Source: Silvimonas terrae
GTDB lineage: Bacteria > Pseudomonadota > Gammaproteobacteria > Burkholderiales > Chitinibacteraceae
Assembly (NCBI RefSeq): GCF_014202765.1
Contig: NZ_JACHHN010000001.1
Coordinates: 208,118-272,117, forward strand
Direction: 5' to 3'
DNA: 64,000 nucleotides
Shown here: positions 23,994 to 32,639 of the stretch, piece by piece
Position numbering within the stretch: the stretch's first letter is position 1
Layout: each line of letters starts with the position of its first letter
The notes under the pieces: generated by a model
The model's database searches: none
What the model saw: only the letters and a program-made list of their open reading frames with translations
Told to the model about the DNA's origin: nothing
Position numbers and translations under genes: made by a program

Positions 23994-24938
23994 TTAGATG
24001 CCGGAGTCGCTGACGGCTTCCGGCTCTGCCCGCAGGGCGGCAGCGGCTTCAAAATGCGCAGGCAAGCGATCCAGCAGCAAAGAGCATACGCCCGGCGCCA
24101 GGTCGTGTGCCATACCCGGGATTGCTTCAAAGCGTGCGCCAGGAATCTTGCGGGCGGTGTCTTGCCCGCAAGCCAGCGGAATCAGCGGGTCGTCCGTGCC
24201 ATGCAGGACCAGCGTCGGCACCTTGAGCTTGGCCAGCAGCGCGCTGCGATCCGGCCCGGCTACCACCGCCATCAACTGACGCAGCACCCCTTGCGGATAA
24301 ATCGCCCGGTCCAGGCTACGGCGGATACGTTCGCGCTGGACCACTTCCGGCGTGGGGAAACCCGGACTGTGCAGGATTTGCCAGTTCTGATGCAGAAAAT
24401 CGATCAGCGCCTCACGGTGCTGCGGACGATAGAGGGAATGCGGGGCGCGTTTAAGGATGGCCGCCTGCGCCGCAGCGTTGGGCCCAGGCAGGCCGGGCGC
24501 GCTGGAGCTACTCATGATACTGGTCAGGCTCAGCACCCGCTCTGGCACTTTGGACGCGACGATCTGCGCAATCATGCCCCCCATGGAGGCCCCGACCACG
24601 TGGGCTCTTTGCAGGCCCAGTACGTCCAGCAAGCCAATGGCGTCGTCGGCCATATCCGCCAGCGAATACGGCGGTTTGATCGGCAACCCGAGCTTGTGCT
24701 TCATGATGGTCCACGCCAAGTGGGGCTTGCCGCAGCATTCCATGTGCGATGACAAGCCGATATCCCGGTTGTCGAAGCGGATCACGAAATAACCCTGGTT
24801 GGCCAGGACCTGGCAGAAATCCTCGGGCCAGCCGAGCAACTGCATCCCCAGGCCCATGATCAGCAAAACGGGGGGATTTTCCGGCAGGCCAAAGGTTTCG
24901 TATTCGATGGCGATTTTATTGACGCGAATCTGGGGCAT
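23994..24938 (-). CDS. Alpha/beta-hydrolase
   Basis: A 314-residue hydrolase. The early oxyanion motif is in VLLIMGLGMQLLGWPEDF. The nucleophile elbow GASMGGMIAQ carries the catalytic Ser. A late acid and His are suggested by LVLHGTDDPLIPLACG and EAIPGMAHDLAP. The layout matches esterases and C-C hydrolases related to rdmC/aclacinomycin methylesterase. No signal peptide is seen, so it is cytoplasmic. No functional partner lies beside it, and the substrate is unknown. The ATG at 24938 has only a weak ribosome site. Confidence 0.87.
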   Translation of the reverse strand: MPQIRVNKIAIEYETFGLPENPPVLLIMGLGMQLLGWPEDFCQVLANQGYFVIRFDNRDIGLSSHMECCGKPHLAWTIMKHKLGLPIKPPYSLADMADDAIGLLDVLGLQRAHVVGASMGGMIAQIVASKVPERVLSLTSIMSSSSAPGLPGPNAAAQAAILKRAPHSLYRPQHREALIDFLHQNWQILHSPGFPTPEVVQRERIRRSLDRAIYPQGVLRQLMAVVAGPDRSALLAKLKVPTLVLHGTDDPLIPLACGQDTARKIPGARFEAIPGMAHDLAPGVCSLLLDRLPAHFEAAAALRAEPEAVSDSGI

Positions 24939-25044
24939 TGCAACGCAGCAAAAGCGATTGATGCTGATAGATTGCGTTACTTCGGGGGACTTCGTCTACC
25001 CCTAATGTAGCCGGAGGTTGTACCGGCCCCACACCCGCGCTGTT

Positions 25045-26103
25045 TCAAACGCCGGCGGGCAGGTGGGGAGAGACCGCAATCCGGTAGCGGATAGTGCGCG
25101 CCTGGCCCGCCTGCAAAGCCAGTCCGCGCGCGAACAGCGGGTGCTCTGGCGGTGGCTGCGCCACGCCACCCAATTCAAATATGCCGTTGACGGGTTCCAC
25201 GCCCAGCGCAAAGTTGCGGCCCAGCCACGGCGCATCGGGGCGGCCACCATTGCTGATCCATAACACCACGTCGGGCAGGGCTGCGGCGTCCCAGCTCAGG
25301 CTGACCCGGGCTTCTTCCTGGCGATAACACAGATCAAAGCGGCCCTCACTATTGACCAGTTGCAACAGTTCTTCGGTCGCGCTGGCCAGCGGCAAGTGCC
25401 GCAAATCCACGGTCTGCCCGTCCTTGCCCGGAATCGCGGCCAGACTGGACGCGCTGGTATTGGGGGCCAGTCGGGATGCGGGCTCGAATGCCGTCGGGAA
25501 GGTTAACGCCTGTTCAAATGTCCCCGGCTGCAACAGCAAGCCGCCGGTTTCAGTGGGCATGCGAAAAGTGGGATGCAGCGCCACCGGCATGACGGTATCG
25601 CGCCGCGGGTAAAGGGTCAGGCTGATGTCCAGCGCCGGCGCGTCCGGATCAGCCCGGATCTCCCGCCGCAGCAAGGCAATGGCCGAATCGTGCGGGTATT
25701 CAATGCCCAGCGTGATGCCCAGCGCATCGCGCGCCAGGAGCTGCCAGGGCTGATTGGCGCCGGGGCCGTGGGGCAAGCTGTACGCCGGGTCGGCCGGGAT
25801 GCGCTTGCGCCAGCCGGGTGCCAGGTCTTGCGGTATGGTGTTGCGGCTGAAGGGAACACACGGCCATTCACCGCGCATGGTGCGCAACAGGCCGGGCAAT
25901 GCCGGGTCGTCGGCCCACGGTGCCACATAGAAAGGCTGTAAATGCCGATCATGCGGCAACCGGAAATCCACGGGCCCCAGCATGCCTCCCCGTTTTTCGA
26001 TACACGCGGTGCCATGGGGCCAGACCAGCAGGCAACGGGTGGCATCCTCTCGTTGCATGGGGGGCTCCGGCGGGGCAGGTGAACGGGAAACAACGCGATG
26101 CAT
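25045..26103 (-). CDS. Aldose 1-epimerase-family protein
   Basis: About 352 residues of the galactose-mutarotase fold, which interconverts alpha and beta anomers of sugars. Visible family features are GGMLGPVDFRLP near the start, FSRNTIPQD, the central LPHGPGANQPWQLL (His position) and a late acidic region WLGRNFALGVEPVNGIFELGG. The region DISLTLYPRRDTVMPVALHPTFR resembles the central sheet. Starts at 26118 (GTG), 26103 (ATG) or 26058 (ATG with GGAG upstream) are all possible. It lies 34 bases after a CUT2 permease on the same strand, so it is probably the last gene of that operon. Confidence 0.78.
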   Translation of the reverse strand: MHRVVSRSPAPPEPPMQREDATRCLLVWPHGTACIEKRGGMLGPVDFRLPHDRHLQPFYVAPWADDPALPGLLRTMRGEWPCVPFSRNTIPQDLAPGWRKRIPADPAYSLPHGPGANQPWQLLARDALGITLGIEYPHDSAIALLRREIRADPDAPALDISLTLYPRRDTVMPVALHPTFRMPTETGGLLLQPGTFEQALTFPTAFEPASRLAPNTSASSLAAIPGKDGQTVDLRHLPLASATEELLQLVNSEGRFDLCYRQEEARVSLSWDAAALPDVVLWISNGGRPDAPWLGRNFALGVEPVNGIFELGGVAQPPPEHPLFARGLALQAGQARTIRYRIAVSPHLPAGV

Positions 26104-26137
26104 CAACTGCCCCTGCACACGATCTGGTTTCTGATGA

Positions 26138-27166
26138 TTAGTTGGTCGTGGCTTGTTGCTGACGCCATTTATCCAGCATCACCGCCAACACAATCACCAC
26201 GCCTTTCGCTACGTATTGCCAGAAACTGGAGAGGCCGATAATGGTCAGACCGTTGTTCATCACGCCGATGATCAACGCACCAATCACCGTACCCCAGACC
26301 GAGCCCACGCCGCCCATCAAACTGGTGCCACCCAGTACCACAGCGGCAATGGCATCCAGCTCATAACCGGTGCCCCAGTTGCCGTTGGCACCATACAGTC
26401 GTGACGCACTCATGGCCCCGGCAATACCGCTAAACAGGCCGTTGATGGCGTACACAAACAGCAGTACGGCGCCCACCTTGATCCCGGTCAGCCGCGCTGC
26501 TTGCGGGTTGCCGCCCACAGCGTAGATATGCAGGCCCAGCACGGTCTGGCGCAGGATGAACCAACTGACCAGCACCACGCCCATGGCTACCCAGATCAGC
26601 CAGGGCACACCCATGAAATTACTGTTGCCCAGCCACTCAAAAGACGGAATATCCCGGTTGAGTACCGTCGTGCCATCGGCAAACAGATAGGCCGCACCGC
26701 GCAGGGCGGTCATGGTGCCCAGGGTGACCACAAACGGGTTGATCTTGAAGCCGGCAACCATCACGCCGTTAATCAAGCCCATACCCAGGCCGGAGAGCAA
26801 GAACACCGGTAACGCCAGGGCGGCCAGATGACCCGGTAACGAGGTCAGCATACCCAGGACGGCAGAGACCGCCAGGATCGAGCCGACCGAGAGGTCAATG
26901 CCGGCGGTAAGGATGACAAAGGTCATGCCACACGCCAGCACCAGGTTGATGGAGGTTTGCCGCAAGATGTTCATGGTGTTGCCGGTCGTCATGAAATTGG
27001 ACGTACCGTCATCACTCAGGTAGCGCGTCAGAAAATAGAACGCGACGTACATCAGGATCAGCACCGGCAACATGCCGACGCGGTTGAACAGTTGACCGAA
27101 GGTCATAGGGTGCGCTGGCGTCGGCGAGAGCGGCGCTGCGCCAGCGGTGTGAGTCTGATGGGCCAT
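26138..27166 (-). CDS. Sugar ABC transporter permease (CUT2, RbsC-like)
   Basis: A 342-residue inner-membrane permease with eight to ten helices. Motifs are CGMTFVILTAGIDLSVGSIL, GGNPQAARLTGIKVGAV and ELDAIAAVVLGGTSLMGG. A Pro/Thr-rich N-terminus of about 25 residues precedes the first helix. It is the only permease of this importer, so the channel would be a homodimer as in ribose transporters. It follows the ATPase gene by 23 bases and precedes the aldose epimerase. Confidence 0.93.
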   Translation of the reverse strand: MAHQTHTAGAAPLSPTPAHPMTFGQLFNRVGMLPVLILMYVAFYFLTRYLSDDGTSNFMTTGNTMNILRQTSINLVLACGMTFVILTAGIDLSVGSILAVSAVLGMLTSLPGHLAALALPVFLLSGLGMGLINGVMVAGFKINPFVVTLGTMTALRGAAYLFADGTTVLNRDIPSFEWLGNSNFMGVPWLIWVAMGVVLVSWFILRQTVLGLHIYAVGGNPQAARLTGIKVGAVLLFVYAINGLFSGIAGAMSASRLYGANGNWGTGYELDAIAAVVLGGTSLMGGVGSVWGTVIGALIIGVMNNGLTIIGLSSFWQYVAKGVVIVLAVMLDKWRQQQATTN

Positions 27167-27189
27167 GATGATGTCCTTGATTGCTGCTG

Positions 27190-28701
27190 TTACGCCGCCA
27201 GCGCAGCAGGTGCGGTGGCGAGGGTGGCGTAAGTCATGATGGTTTCCTGATTGATTGCGTCACCCGCTACTTCGCCGGTGATATGGCCTTCACGCATGAC
27301 GACCACGCGATCGCAAATGCCGATGACCTCGGGCAGTTCGCTGCTGATCACCACCACGGCTACGCCGCTGGCGGCCAACTGGTTGATGATGCGGTAGATT
27401 TCGCTTTTGGCGCCGACGTCCACGCCGCGTGTGGGTTCATCCAGAATCAGCACGCGCGGCTTGATCGCCAGCCAGCGCGCCAGCAAGAGTTTTTGCTGGT
27501 TGCCGCCAGACAAACCGCCCACAATCCCGTCCGGCCCCGGCACTTTCACCGACAGTTGCTTGATGGCATCTTCGGTCAGCTTGCGCAGCGCCTTGTGGTT
27601 CAGCAGCCCCATGCGGGAATGCTTGCCCAGCACGCTCATGGTGGTGTTGGCCAGTGCCGACAATTGCAAAAACAGCCCCTGACCCTTGCGATCTTCCGGC
27701 AGATAACCAATGCCCAACCGCATCGCGTCCAGCGGTTCCTTGATGTTGACCGCCTTGCCATCCACCAGAATGTCGCCGCTGGCTTTGGGGTCTGCACCAA
27801 AGATAATGCGCGCCAGTTCCGTCCGGCCGGCGCCGACCAGACCGGCCAGGCCCAGCACCTCGCCCGCACACACATGGAACGATGCATCGTTGATCTTGGG
27901 GCTGACGACGTTGCGAACGGCCAGCCGTACCGGGCCTTTGGCTGTGGTTTCACGACGCTGGTAGAAGTCATCCAGCGGCCGGCCGACCATCATCTGGATC
28001 ACGCGTTCCGGCGCGGCTTCGGCCTTGAGCAGCGTGCCGACGTAACCGCCATCACGCATCACCGCCACCCGATCCGCCAGTTCGGTCATCTCTGCCATGC
28101 GGTGGCTGATATACACAATGGCGATGCCGTCATCCCGCAAGCGGCGAATCACGCCAAACAGCCGTTCGGTTTCACGGTCAGACAGCGCCGCGGTGGGTTC
28201 ATCCATGATCAGCACGCGGCTTTGGTGGATGAGTGAACGGGCGATTTCCACCTGCTGCTGATCGGCAATGCCCAATGATCCGGCCAGCGTATCGGCGTCA
28301 AAGCGTGCGCCCAGTTGTTGCAGCACCTCATTGGTCCGTGTGCGCATGGTGGTCAGATCCACCCGCCCGAAGCGGCCACGCGGCTCGCTGCCCATGAACA
28401 CGTTTTGTGCCACGGTCATGTGGGGGGCGACGGCGAGTTCCTGATAAATCAGATTGATGCCCACCGCGCGCGCATCGGCGGGGGCGTTGAGTTTGACGGG
28501 TTGCCCCAACAGGCGGATTTCACCCGCATCGGGCTGATAGACGCCAGAGAGCACTTTCATCAGCGTGCTCTTGCCCGCGCCGTTTTCACCCATCAAAGCC
28601 AGTACTTCATGGCTACGCACCTGCAACGCCACGTTATCCAGCGCGCGCGTGGCGCCGAAGCGTTTGCTGATCCGTTCCATTTCCAGAACGATTTCACCCA
28701 T
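27190..28701 (-). CDS. Sugar ABC transporter ATPase, two-domain (CUT2, RbsA-like)
   Basis: A 503-residue ATPase. Domain 1: Walker A GENGAGKSTLMKVLSG, then IADQQQVEIARSL and LIMDEPTAALSDRE. Domain 2: degenerate P-loop GLVGAGRTELAR, signature LSGGNQQKLLLARWL and ILDEPTRGVDVGAKSEI. The ATG at 28701 follows AGGGGA and gives the usual N-terminus; upstream in-frame codons lie inside a repeat. A GTGAGG/CCTCAC inverted repeat separates it from the binding-protein gene. Confidence 0.94.
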   Translation of the reverse strand: MGEIVLEMERISKRFGATRALDNVALQVRSHEVLALMGENGAGKSTLMKVLSGVYQPDAGEIRLLGQPVKLNAPADARAVGINLIYQELAVAPHMTVAQNVFMGSEPRGRFGRVDLTTMRTRTNEVLQQLGARFDADTLAGSLGIADQQQVEIARSLIHQSRVLIMDEPTAALSDRETERLFGVIRRLRDDGIAIVYISHRMAEMTELADRVAVMRDGGYVGTLLKAEAAPERVIQMMVGRPLDDFYQRRETTAKGPVRLAVRNVVSPKINDASFHVCAGEVLGLAGLVGAGRTELARIIFGADPKASGDILVDGKAVNIKEPLDAMRLGIGYLPEDRKGQGLFLQLSALANTTMSVLGKHSRMGLLNHKALRKLTEDAIKQLSVKVPGPDGIVGGLSGGNQQKLLLARWLAIKPRVLILDEPTRGVDVGAKSEIYRIINQLAASGVAVVVISSELPEVIGICDRVVVMREGHITGEVAGDAINQETIMTYATLATAPAALAA

Positions 28702-28720
28702 GGTTTCCCCTTCGGGGAGG

Positions 28721-28805
28721 GTGAGGTGTGAGGAGAGAGGCGTGAGGAGGCAAATCGACGCAGTGGCCGGTTTTTGCACCTCACTTCTCACCCCTTACAC
28801 CTCAC
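28721..28805. repeat. Imperfect inverted repeat between binding-protein and ATPase genes
   Basis: Arms 28721-28747 (starting GTGAGGTGTGAGG) and 28779-28805 (ending TTACACCTCAC) pair over 27 bases with about six mismatches. The GTGAGG/CCTCAC tips match those of the larger dispersed repeats at 32.4, 37.7, 43.1 and 50.3 kb, but the usual core is missing, so this looks like a short derivative. Confidence 0.7.
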
Positions 28806-28811
28806 ACACCC

Positions 28812-29750
28812 TCACTTTACCCAGCCTTGATAAGTGGCAACGTTGGCCTTGGTGATGGGCGGGGTGGGCAGCAGGACGGTGGTTTGTGCCGGCTTCTTGC
28901 CATTCATCAAGTCGTAACCCATCTGTACCGCGGTCTCGGCCATCTTGTAGGGGTTTTGCGCGGTGGAAACGGCAAACAGGCTGTTCTTGTCCTTGAGCGC
29001 CACTTGCGCATCCGGCGCGCCATCGACCGAGGCGATCAGCTTCACATCGGTACGGCTGGCCTGTTTGATGGCCAGTTCAGCGCCGATGGCGGACGGGTCA
29101 TTAATGGCAAACACGCCGTCAATCTTCGGGTGGGCCGTCAACAAGTCGGCCATGACCTGCATGCCGCCATCGCGGCTGCCCTTGGCGTCCTGGTTGTCCG
29201 ACAGCACCTTGATACCGGGATAGGTGGCCAACAGTTTCTTGCAACCGGCAACGCGGTCAATCACGGCGGTGACCGGCGGGCCGTTGACGATCACCACATT
29301 GCCCTTGCCGTTCAGTTGTTTGGCGAGGTAACGGCAGGACTCGGTCCCGGCCATGGTGTTGTCAGACATCACCGTGATATCGGCACCTTCTGCACCCACA
29401 TCGACCGCCAGCACCACAATCCCCGCTGCCCTGGCTTTTTGCAGCGCAGGCGCAACGCCCTTGGGGTCGGCGGCGTTGACGATGATCATGTCAGCCTTGT
29501 TGGCGATGAAGTTCTCGATCTGGCCCACCTGGGTGTTCAGATCGTATTTGCTGGATACGGTAGTGACTTTCACATTGGGGCCAGAGAGCTTTTTGGCTTC
29601 GTCTTCTGCACCCTTGCCAATAGCGACAAAAAACGGATTAGCCAGATCACCCACGGTGACGCCAATGTACTTGATTGGCTTGGCGGCAAAGGCAGGCAGG
29701 GCAAAAGCGGCTGCACACGTGGCAACAATAACTTGTTGGGCGAAACGCAT
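28812..29750 (-). CDS. Sugar ABC transporter periplasmic binding protein (CUT2, RbsB-like)
   Basis: A 312-residue secreted binding protein. Signal peptide at about 1-22 (VATCAAAFALPAFA). The mature part shows YIGVTVGDLANPFFVAIGKG, QIENFIANKADMIIVNAADP, GIVVLAVDVGAEGAD and VFAINDPSAIGAELAIKQ, the ribose/allose-type pattern. The ATG at 29750 has AGGAG upstream. It heads an operon with ATPase, permease and aldose epimerase, and diverges from a LacI regulator. TGTACAC-type boxes lie in the shared promoter. The sugar is unknown. Confidence 0.93.
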   Translation of the reverse strand: MRFAQQVIVATCAAAFALPAFAAKPIKYIGVTVGDLANPFFVAIGKGAEDEAKKLSGPNVKVTTVSSKYDLNTQVGQIENFIANKADMIIVNAADPKGVAPALQKARAAGIVVLAVDVGAEGADITVMSDNTMAGTESCRYLAKQLNGKGNVVIVNGPPVTAVIDRVAGCKKLLATYPGIKVLSDNQDAKGSRDGGMQVMADLLTAHPKIDGVFAINDPSAIGAELAIKQASRTDVKLIASVDGAPDAQVALKDKNSLFAVSTAQNPYKMAETAVQMGYDLMNGKKPAQTTVLLPTPPITKANVATYQGWVK

Positions 29751-29844
29751 GGTCGGACTCCTGATCCATTGATAGAAATAGCATTGCCGGCGAGAAAGCT
29801 GCGGCTTGTTGCGGTGTCTTGTGGGATAACCCGCTGTCAATAAA

Positions 29845-29858
29845 TGTACACGTGTAAA
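29845..29858. promoter_or_regulatory. Candidate LacI operator (binding-protein side)
   Basis: TGTACACGTGTAAA is a near-perfect palindrome about 95 bp upstream of the binding-protein gene, in the 306-bp divergent gap 29751-30056. Its half site recurs next to the LacI gene. Confidence 0.5.
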
Positions 29859-29990
29859 ATTTTGAATGCGAGGGCGCACCAATAACGCGCCGACCAGTGG
29901 CATAAGGTGTTTTTATTACACCATCATGGTGCGCTGCGGCAATTCAAACGGTCGTTCTGACGGGTGTAGCGGCGGCATTTGCGCAAATTG

Positions 29991-30018
29991 TGTACACTGG
30001 GTTTTACACGCGTACACA
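29991..30018. promoter_or_regulatory. Candidate LacI operators (regulator side)
   Basis: TGTACAC (29991-29997) and TTTTACACGCGTACACA (30002-30018) repeat the half sites of the palindrome at 29845-29858, some 40-65 bp before the regulator start. This suggests autoregulation and perhaps DNA looping between the two sites. Confidence 0.5.
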
Positions 30019-30056
30019 TTGAATCTACACAATAAACAGCCCAGGGATGCCTACCC

Positions 30057-31112
30057 GTGCCAGAGAATGAAATCGTTGCCAGTCCTGATGGTTTTTCGGG
30101 GGTCGTGACCATGAACGACGTCGCTGCGGCGGCCGGTTTATCCCGCACGACGGTGAGTAAATTTTTCAACGGCAGCGCAACACTCAAGCCCGACACCCGC
30201 GAGAAAATCGAACGCGCCTGTCGGGCACTCAACTATGTGCCAGACCTGCACGCGGTCAGTCTGGTGACCGGGCGTTCCAACCTGGTCGGGGTGGTGTTGC
30301 CGTTTATTGCCGAACCGTTCTTTGGCAAGGTGCTGCAATTGATGGAGCGTGAAGCCGCCGCGCTCGGTTTGCAGATCGTCATCCAGGCATCCAACAATGA
30401 CACCCGGCGGGAAGCCGCTGCCTTGATGGCGCTGCGGGCCATGAAGGTGCACGGCATCATCCTCACGCCCATTGAGTCCAACGACAACCGCGCTTTGCTG
30501 GCCAGCCTGCAAAAAGAAATGCGCATTGTCTTTCTGGATAGTTTCATGGACGAGAACTGCCATTTCGTCATGAACGATAATCATCAGAGTATCGGGCTGA
30601 TGGTGAACTACCTGTTAAGCCGCAATGTGCGTCCGGCCTATCTGGGTACGCCGCGCATTGCCAATCCATCCCGCCCGGAACGCATGGCGGGGTATATCGC
30701 GGCCATGAAAGCGGCCGGCGAAACCCCGGAAGTTATCCCTGTTGCCGTGGACACCCCCACCTGGCAGTTTGAAGCGTTTGCCTATGAGCAACTATTGAAC
30801 TGGTGCGGGCAGGGCGGTCTGCGGGAATCCGGTGCGGGTGCCATCATGTGTACCACCGACCGGATGGCGTTCGGTGCCGCCAAAGCCCTGCGCAAGTTTG
30901 GCCGTCACCCCGGCAAAGACATGCTGCTGGCCGGGCATGACAACCTGGATATTTGCGAATACATGGACCCGCAACTGACCACGGTGCATCAGGATATTGA
31001 GCGCATCAGCCAGGCGGCCATGCACTTTATCCAGCTAGACCCGGCCGAACTGGGTGGCCGCTTGTACCAGCAACGTTTTGCTGGCCGGTTGGTGATCCGC
31101 GAGTCGGCCTGA
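30057..31112 (+). CDS. LacI-family transcriptional regulator
   Basis: A 351-residue regulator. The helix-turn-helix reads TMNDVAAAAGLSRTTVSKFF at residues 18-37. The hinge and sensing domain follow (LVGVVLPFIAEPFFGKVLQL, LLAGHDNLDICEYMDPQLTT). The GTG at 30057 with AGGGA upstream adds 18 residues before the usual start; an ATG at 30111 would cut into the DNA-binding domain and is unlikely. Divergent from the RbsB-like importer, it very probably controls it through the TGTACAC boxes. An outer-membrane protein gene follows on the same strand. Confidence 0.92.
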   Translation: MPENEIVASPDGFSGVVTMNDVAAAAGLSRTTVSKFFNGSATLKPDTREKIERACRALNYVPDLHAVSLVTGRSNLVGVVLPFIAEPFFGKVLQLMEREAAALGLQIVIQASNNDTRREAAALMALRAMKVHGIILTPIESNDNRALLASLQKEMRIVFLDSFMDENCHFVMNDNHQSIGLMVNYLLSRNVRPAYLGTPRIANPSRPERMAGYIAAMKAAGETPEVIPVAVDTPTWQFEAFAYEQLLNWCGQGGLRESGAGAIMCTTDRMAFGAAKALRKFGRHPGKDMLLAGHDNLDICEYMDPQLTTVHQDIERISQAAMHFIQLDPAELGGRLYQQRFAGRLVIRESA

Positions 31113-31129
31113 GCCGTTTTCCCACAGCA

Positions 31130-31167
31130 TGTCAGCGCTTTTCTGACAAACTGCCGGCGTTTTTTTT
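31130..31167 (+). terminator. Possible terminator after the LacI gene
   Basis: TGTCAG-CGCTTTT-CTGACA stem (31130-31148), followed after a short GCCGGC by eight T. The T run is not adjacent to the main stem, so the assignment is weak. Confidence 0.35.
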
Positions 31168-31244
31168 GCCAGAATTGAGGGCCATGTCCACTCTCCGGCC
31201 AGACTGCTTGTGCTTTTCTGGCACCGGCACAGGCTGCCCAGCCC

Positions 31245-32351
31245 ATGCGGACTTTGTTTGTTGTTGCGGCCCTTGCGATTTTCACGTTGAGTTGTTCGCC
31301 GGCATGGGCTTCGCCCTGCCAGAGCATTGTCAACAACAAGGCCCGTCTTGCCTGTTATGACGAGTTGTTTGGCAGCCCGGAAACCGCCCCGGAAGAAGCG
31401 GGCGATCTGGCCAATGCCGCGCAAGCCACTCAACCCGCCACCGCCAGTGAGGTGGCCACAGCCAAACCGGCCGCGCAAAGCGCCAGTGCGGTTGCCACAG
31501 CTAAACCCTCGCCACAGGTCGCCTCTGCGGTTGCTGCGCCCCCTCATCATTTCTGGAACGACTTCGCCCTGCGCGACGGCCCTGGCCCCAATGCGACCAA
31601 CCCGGCGGTGCTGGCCATTACGCATGGCTCTGATAACTCCTCATCGCTGGTGCAGGCTGGTCTGACGTGGCGCATGGGCAAACGCTTCTTGCCTGACACG
31701 CTGACCGATTGGGGCTGGCGCTGGTATTCGGCCCTCTGGATGAACATGAATACCGCCAGCGACAACCCCTACAACTCGCGCGGGGCGCAACTGGGTGCGG
31801 CGGGGACATTGTTTGATGCCAAAAAAGATGGCTTTGCGCTGGGCAGTTCCGTTAACGTCAACGTCAAGGAAGACGCGCAGAACGACACGCTCTCCCAAGG
31901 GTTGGCGTTTGATACCCGGCTGATCCTGCCGGGCATGCTGGTGGTTGGCAAACCTTATGACTCCGCAGGCTCATCCTGGTTTGTCTATCCCTTGGGTGGC
32001 GTGTATGTGGACCACCTGGCGCGGGTAGAGGCGGGCCAAAGTCCGGGTACTGCAACCGGCGGCTATCTGGGCATGACTGGCGATTACTATCCCGGTGGCT
32101 ATCTATGGCGCTTGAAATTTCACGCCTCCTACCTCACTGGCCGGGATCTGGTCACCACCGCCGGCTTGTACCGGCGCTCATCCCACCTGACGCGCTTTGG
32201 GGTGGATTACTCGCTGGCACCCAACAAGGACGGCACCCGGCCCACCGTCATGCCCTCAATCTCGCTGGAGCGGATTGTGGGGGACAACTACATGGATGGC
32301 ACGGCGTATACGGCGGAGACGGTGTTGTCGCTGAAGTTGCTGACGAATTGA
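31245..32351 (+). CDS. Predicted outer-membrane beta-barrel protein
   Basis: A 368-residue exported protein. Signal peptide about 1-22 (ALAIFTLSCSPAWA-SP). A short motif CQSIVNNKARLACYDELFG follows, the Cys...Arg-Leu-x-Cys-Tyr-Asp pattern found at the start of several envelope proteins. Then comes an Ala/Pro/Thr-rich linker (45-95). The rest alternates hydrophobic and polar residues as in a beta barrel (RWYSALWMNMNTAS, FVYPLGGVYVDHLARVE, LWRLKFHASYLTGRDLV). The phospholipase A1 active-site pattern was looked for and not found. The function is unknown. Its stop adjoins a dispersed repeat. Confidence 0.6.
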   Translation: MRTLFVVAALAIFTLSCSPAWASPCQSIVNNKARLACYDELFGSPETAPEEAGDLANAAQATQPATASEVATAKPAAQSASAVATAKPSPQVASAVAAPPHHFWNDFALRDGPGPNATNPAVLAITHGSDNSSSLVQAGLTWRMGKRFLPDTLTDWGWRWYSALWMNMNTASDNPYNSRGAQLGAAGTLFDAKKDGFALGSSVNVNVKEDAQNDTLSQGLAFDTRLILPGMLVVGKPYDSAGSSWFVYPLGGVYVDHLARVEAGQSPGTATGGYLGMTGDYYPGGYLWRLKFHASYLTGRDLVTTAGLYRRSSHLTRFGVDYSLAPNKDGTRPTVMPSISLERIVGDNYMDGTAYTAETVLSLKLLTN

Positions 32352-32355
32352 GGGG

Positions 32356-32560
32356 GAGTGAGGAGTGAGAGACTGGCGTGCCAAAGACTCATCATTCCGG
32401 TCCTAGGCGGCCCCCTTGCGCCGGAATCCAGGAGGGACGCCCGCCGCAGGTGGGCTTACTCTGGCAAACCATGACAAAACCATTTGCAGTGCCTTCGGCA
32501 CAAACGTTTACACCTGGATTCCGGCTCAAGGCCGGAATGACGATGTGGTGGTGTGCGAGG
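32356..32560. repeat. Dispersed palindromic repeat, copy A
   Basis: Left tip GAGTGAGGAGTGAG, left arm ATTCCGGTCC...GCCGGAATCCAG, an 82-bp core (32432-32513) containing CGCCCGCCGCAGG and GGCAAACCATG, then right arm CTGGATTCCGG...CCGGAATGACGA. The core is 15 bp longer than in the other copies. It lies between a convergent outer-membrane gene and a permease gene. Confidence 0.85.
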
Positions 32561-32583
32561 CGAGGTGGCACGCATAATCTGGC

Positions 32584-32639
32584 ACACCTCACACCTCACA
32601 CCTCACACCTCACACCTCACACCTCACACCTCACACCTC
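32584..32639. repeat. Eight perfect tandem copies of the heptamer ACACCTC
   Basis: The heptamer array ends at the stop codon of the yjfF-like permease (32638-32640, minus strand). It occupies the place of the CCTCAC right tip of repeat copy A, so it probably arose by slippage in that tip. Confidence 0.95.

Noticed and set aside
31245-32351. Outer-membrane phospholipase A
   Set aside because: The N-terminal Cys...Arg-Leu-x-Cys-Tyr-Asp motif and barrel pattern suggested it, but the expected catalytic His and Ser context was not found.
32584-32639. Short regular repeats considered as a CRISPR array
   Set aside because: The units are seven bases, directly adjacent and without spacers, so this is a simple tandem repeat.
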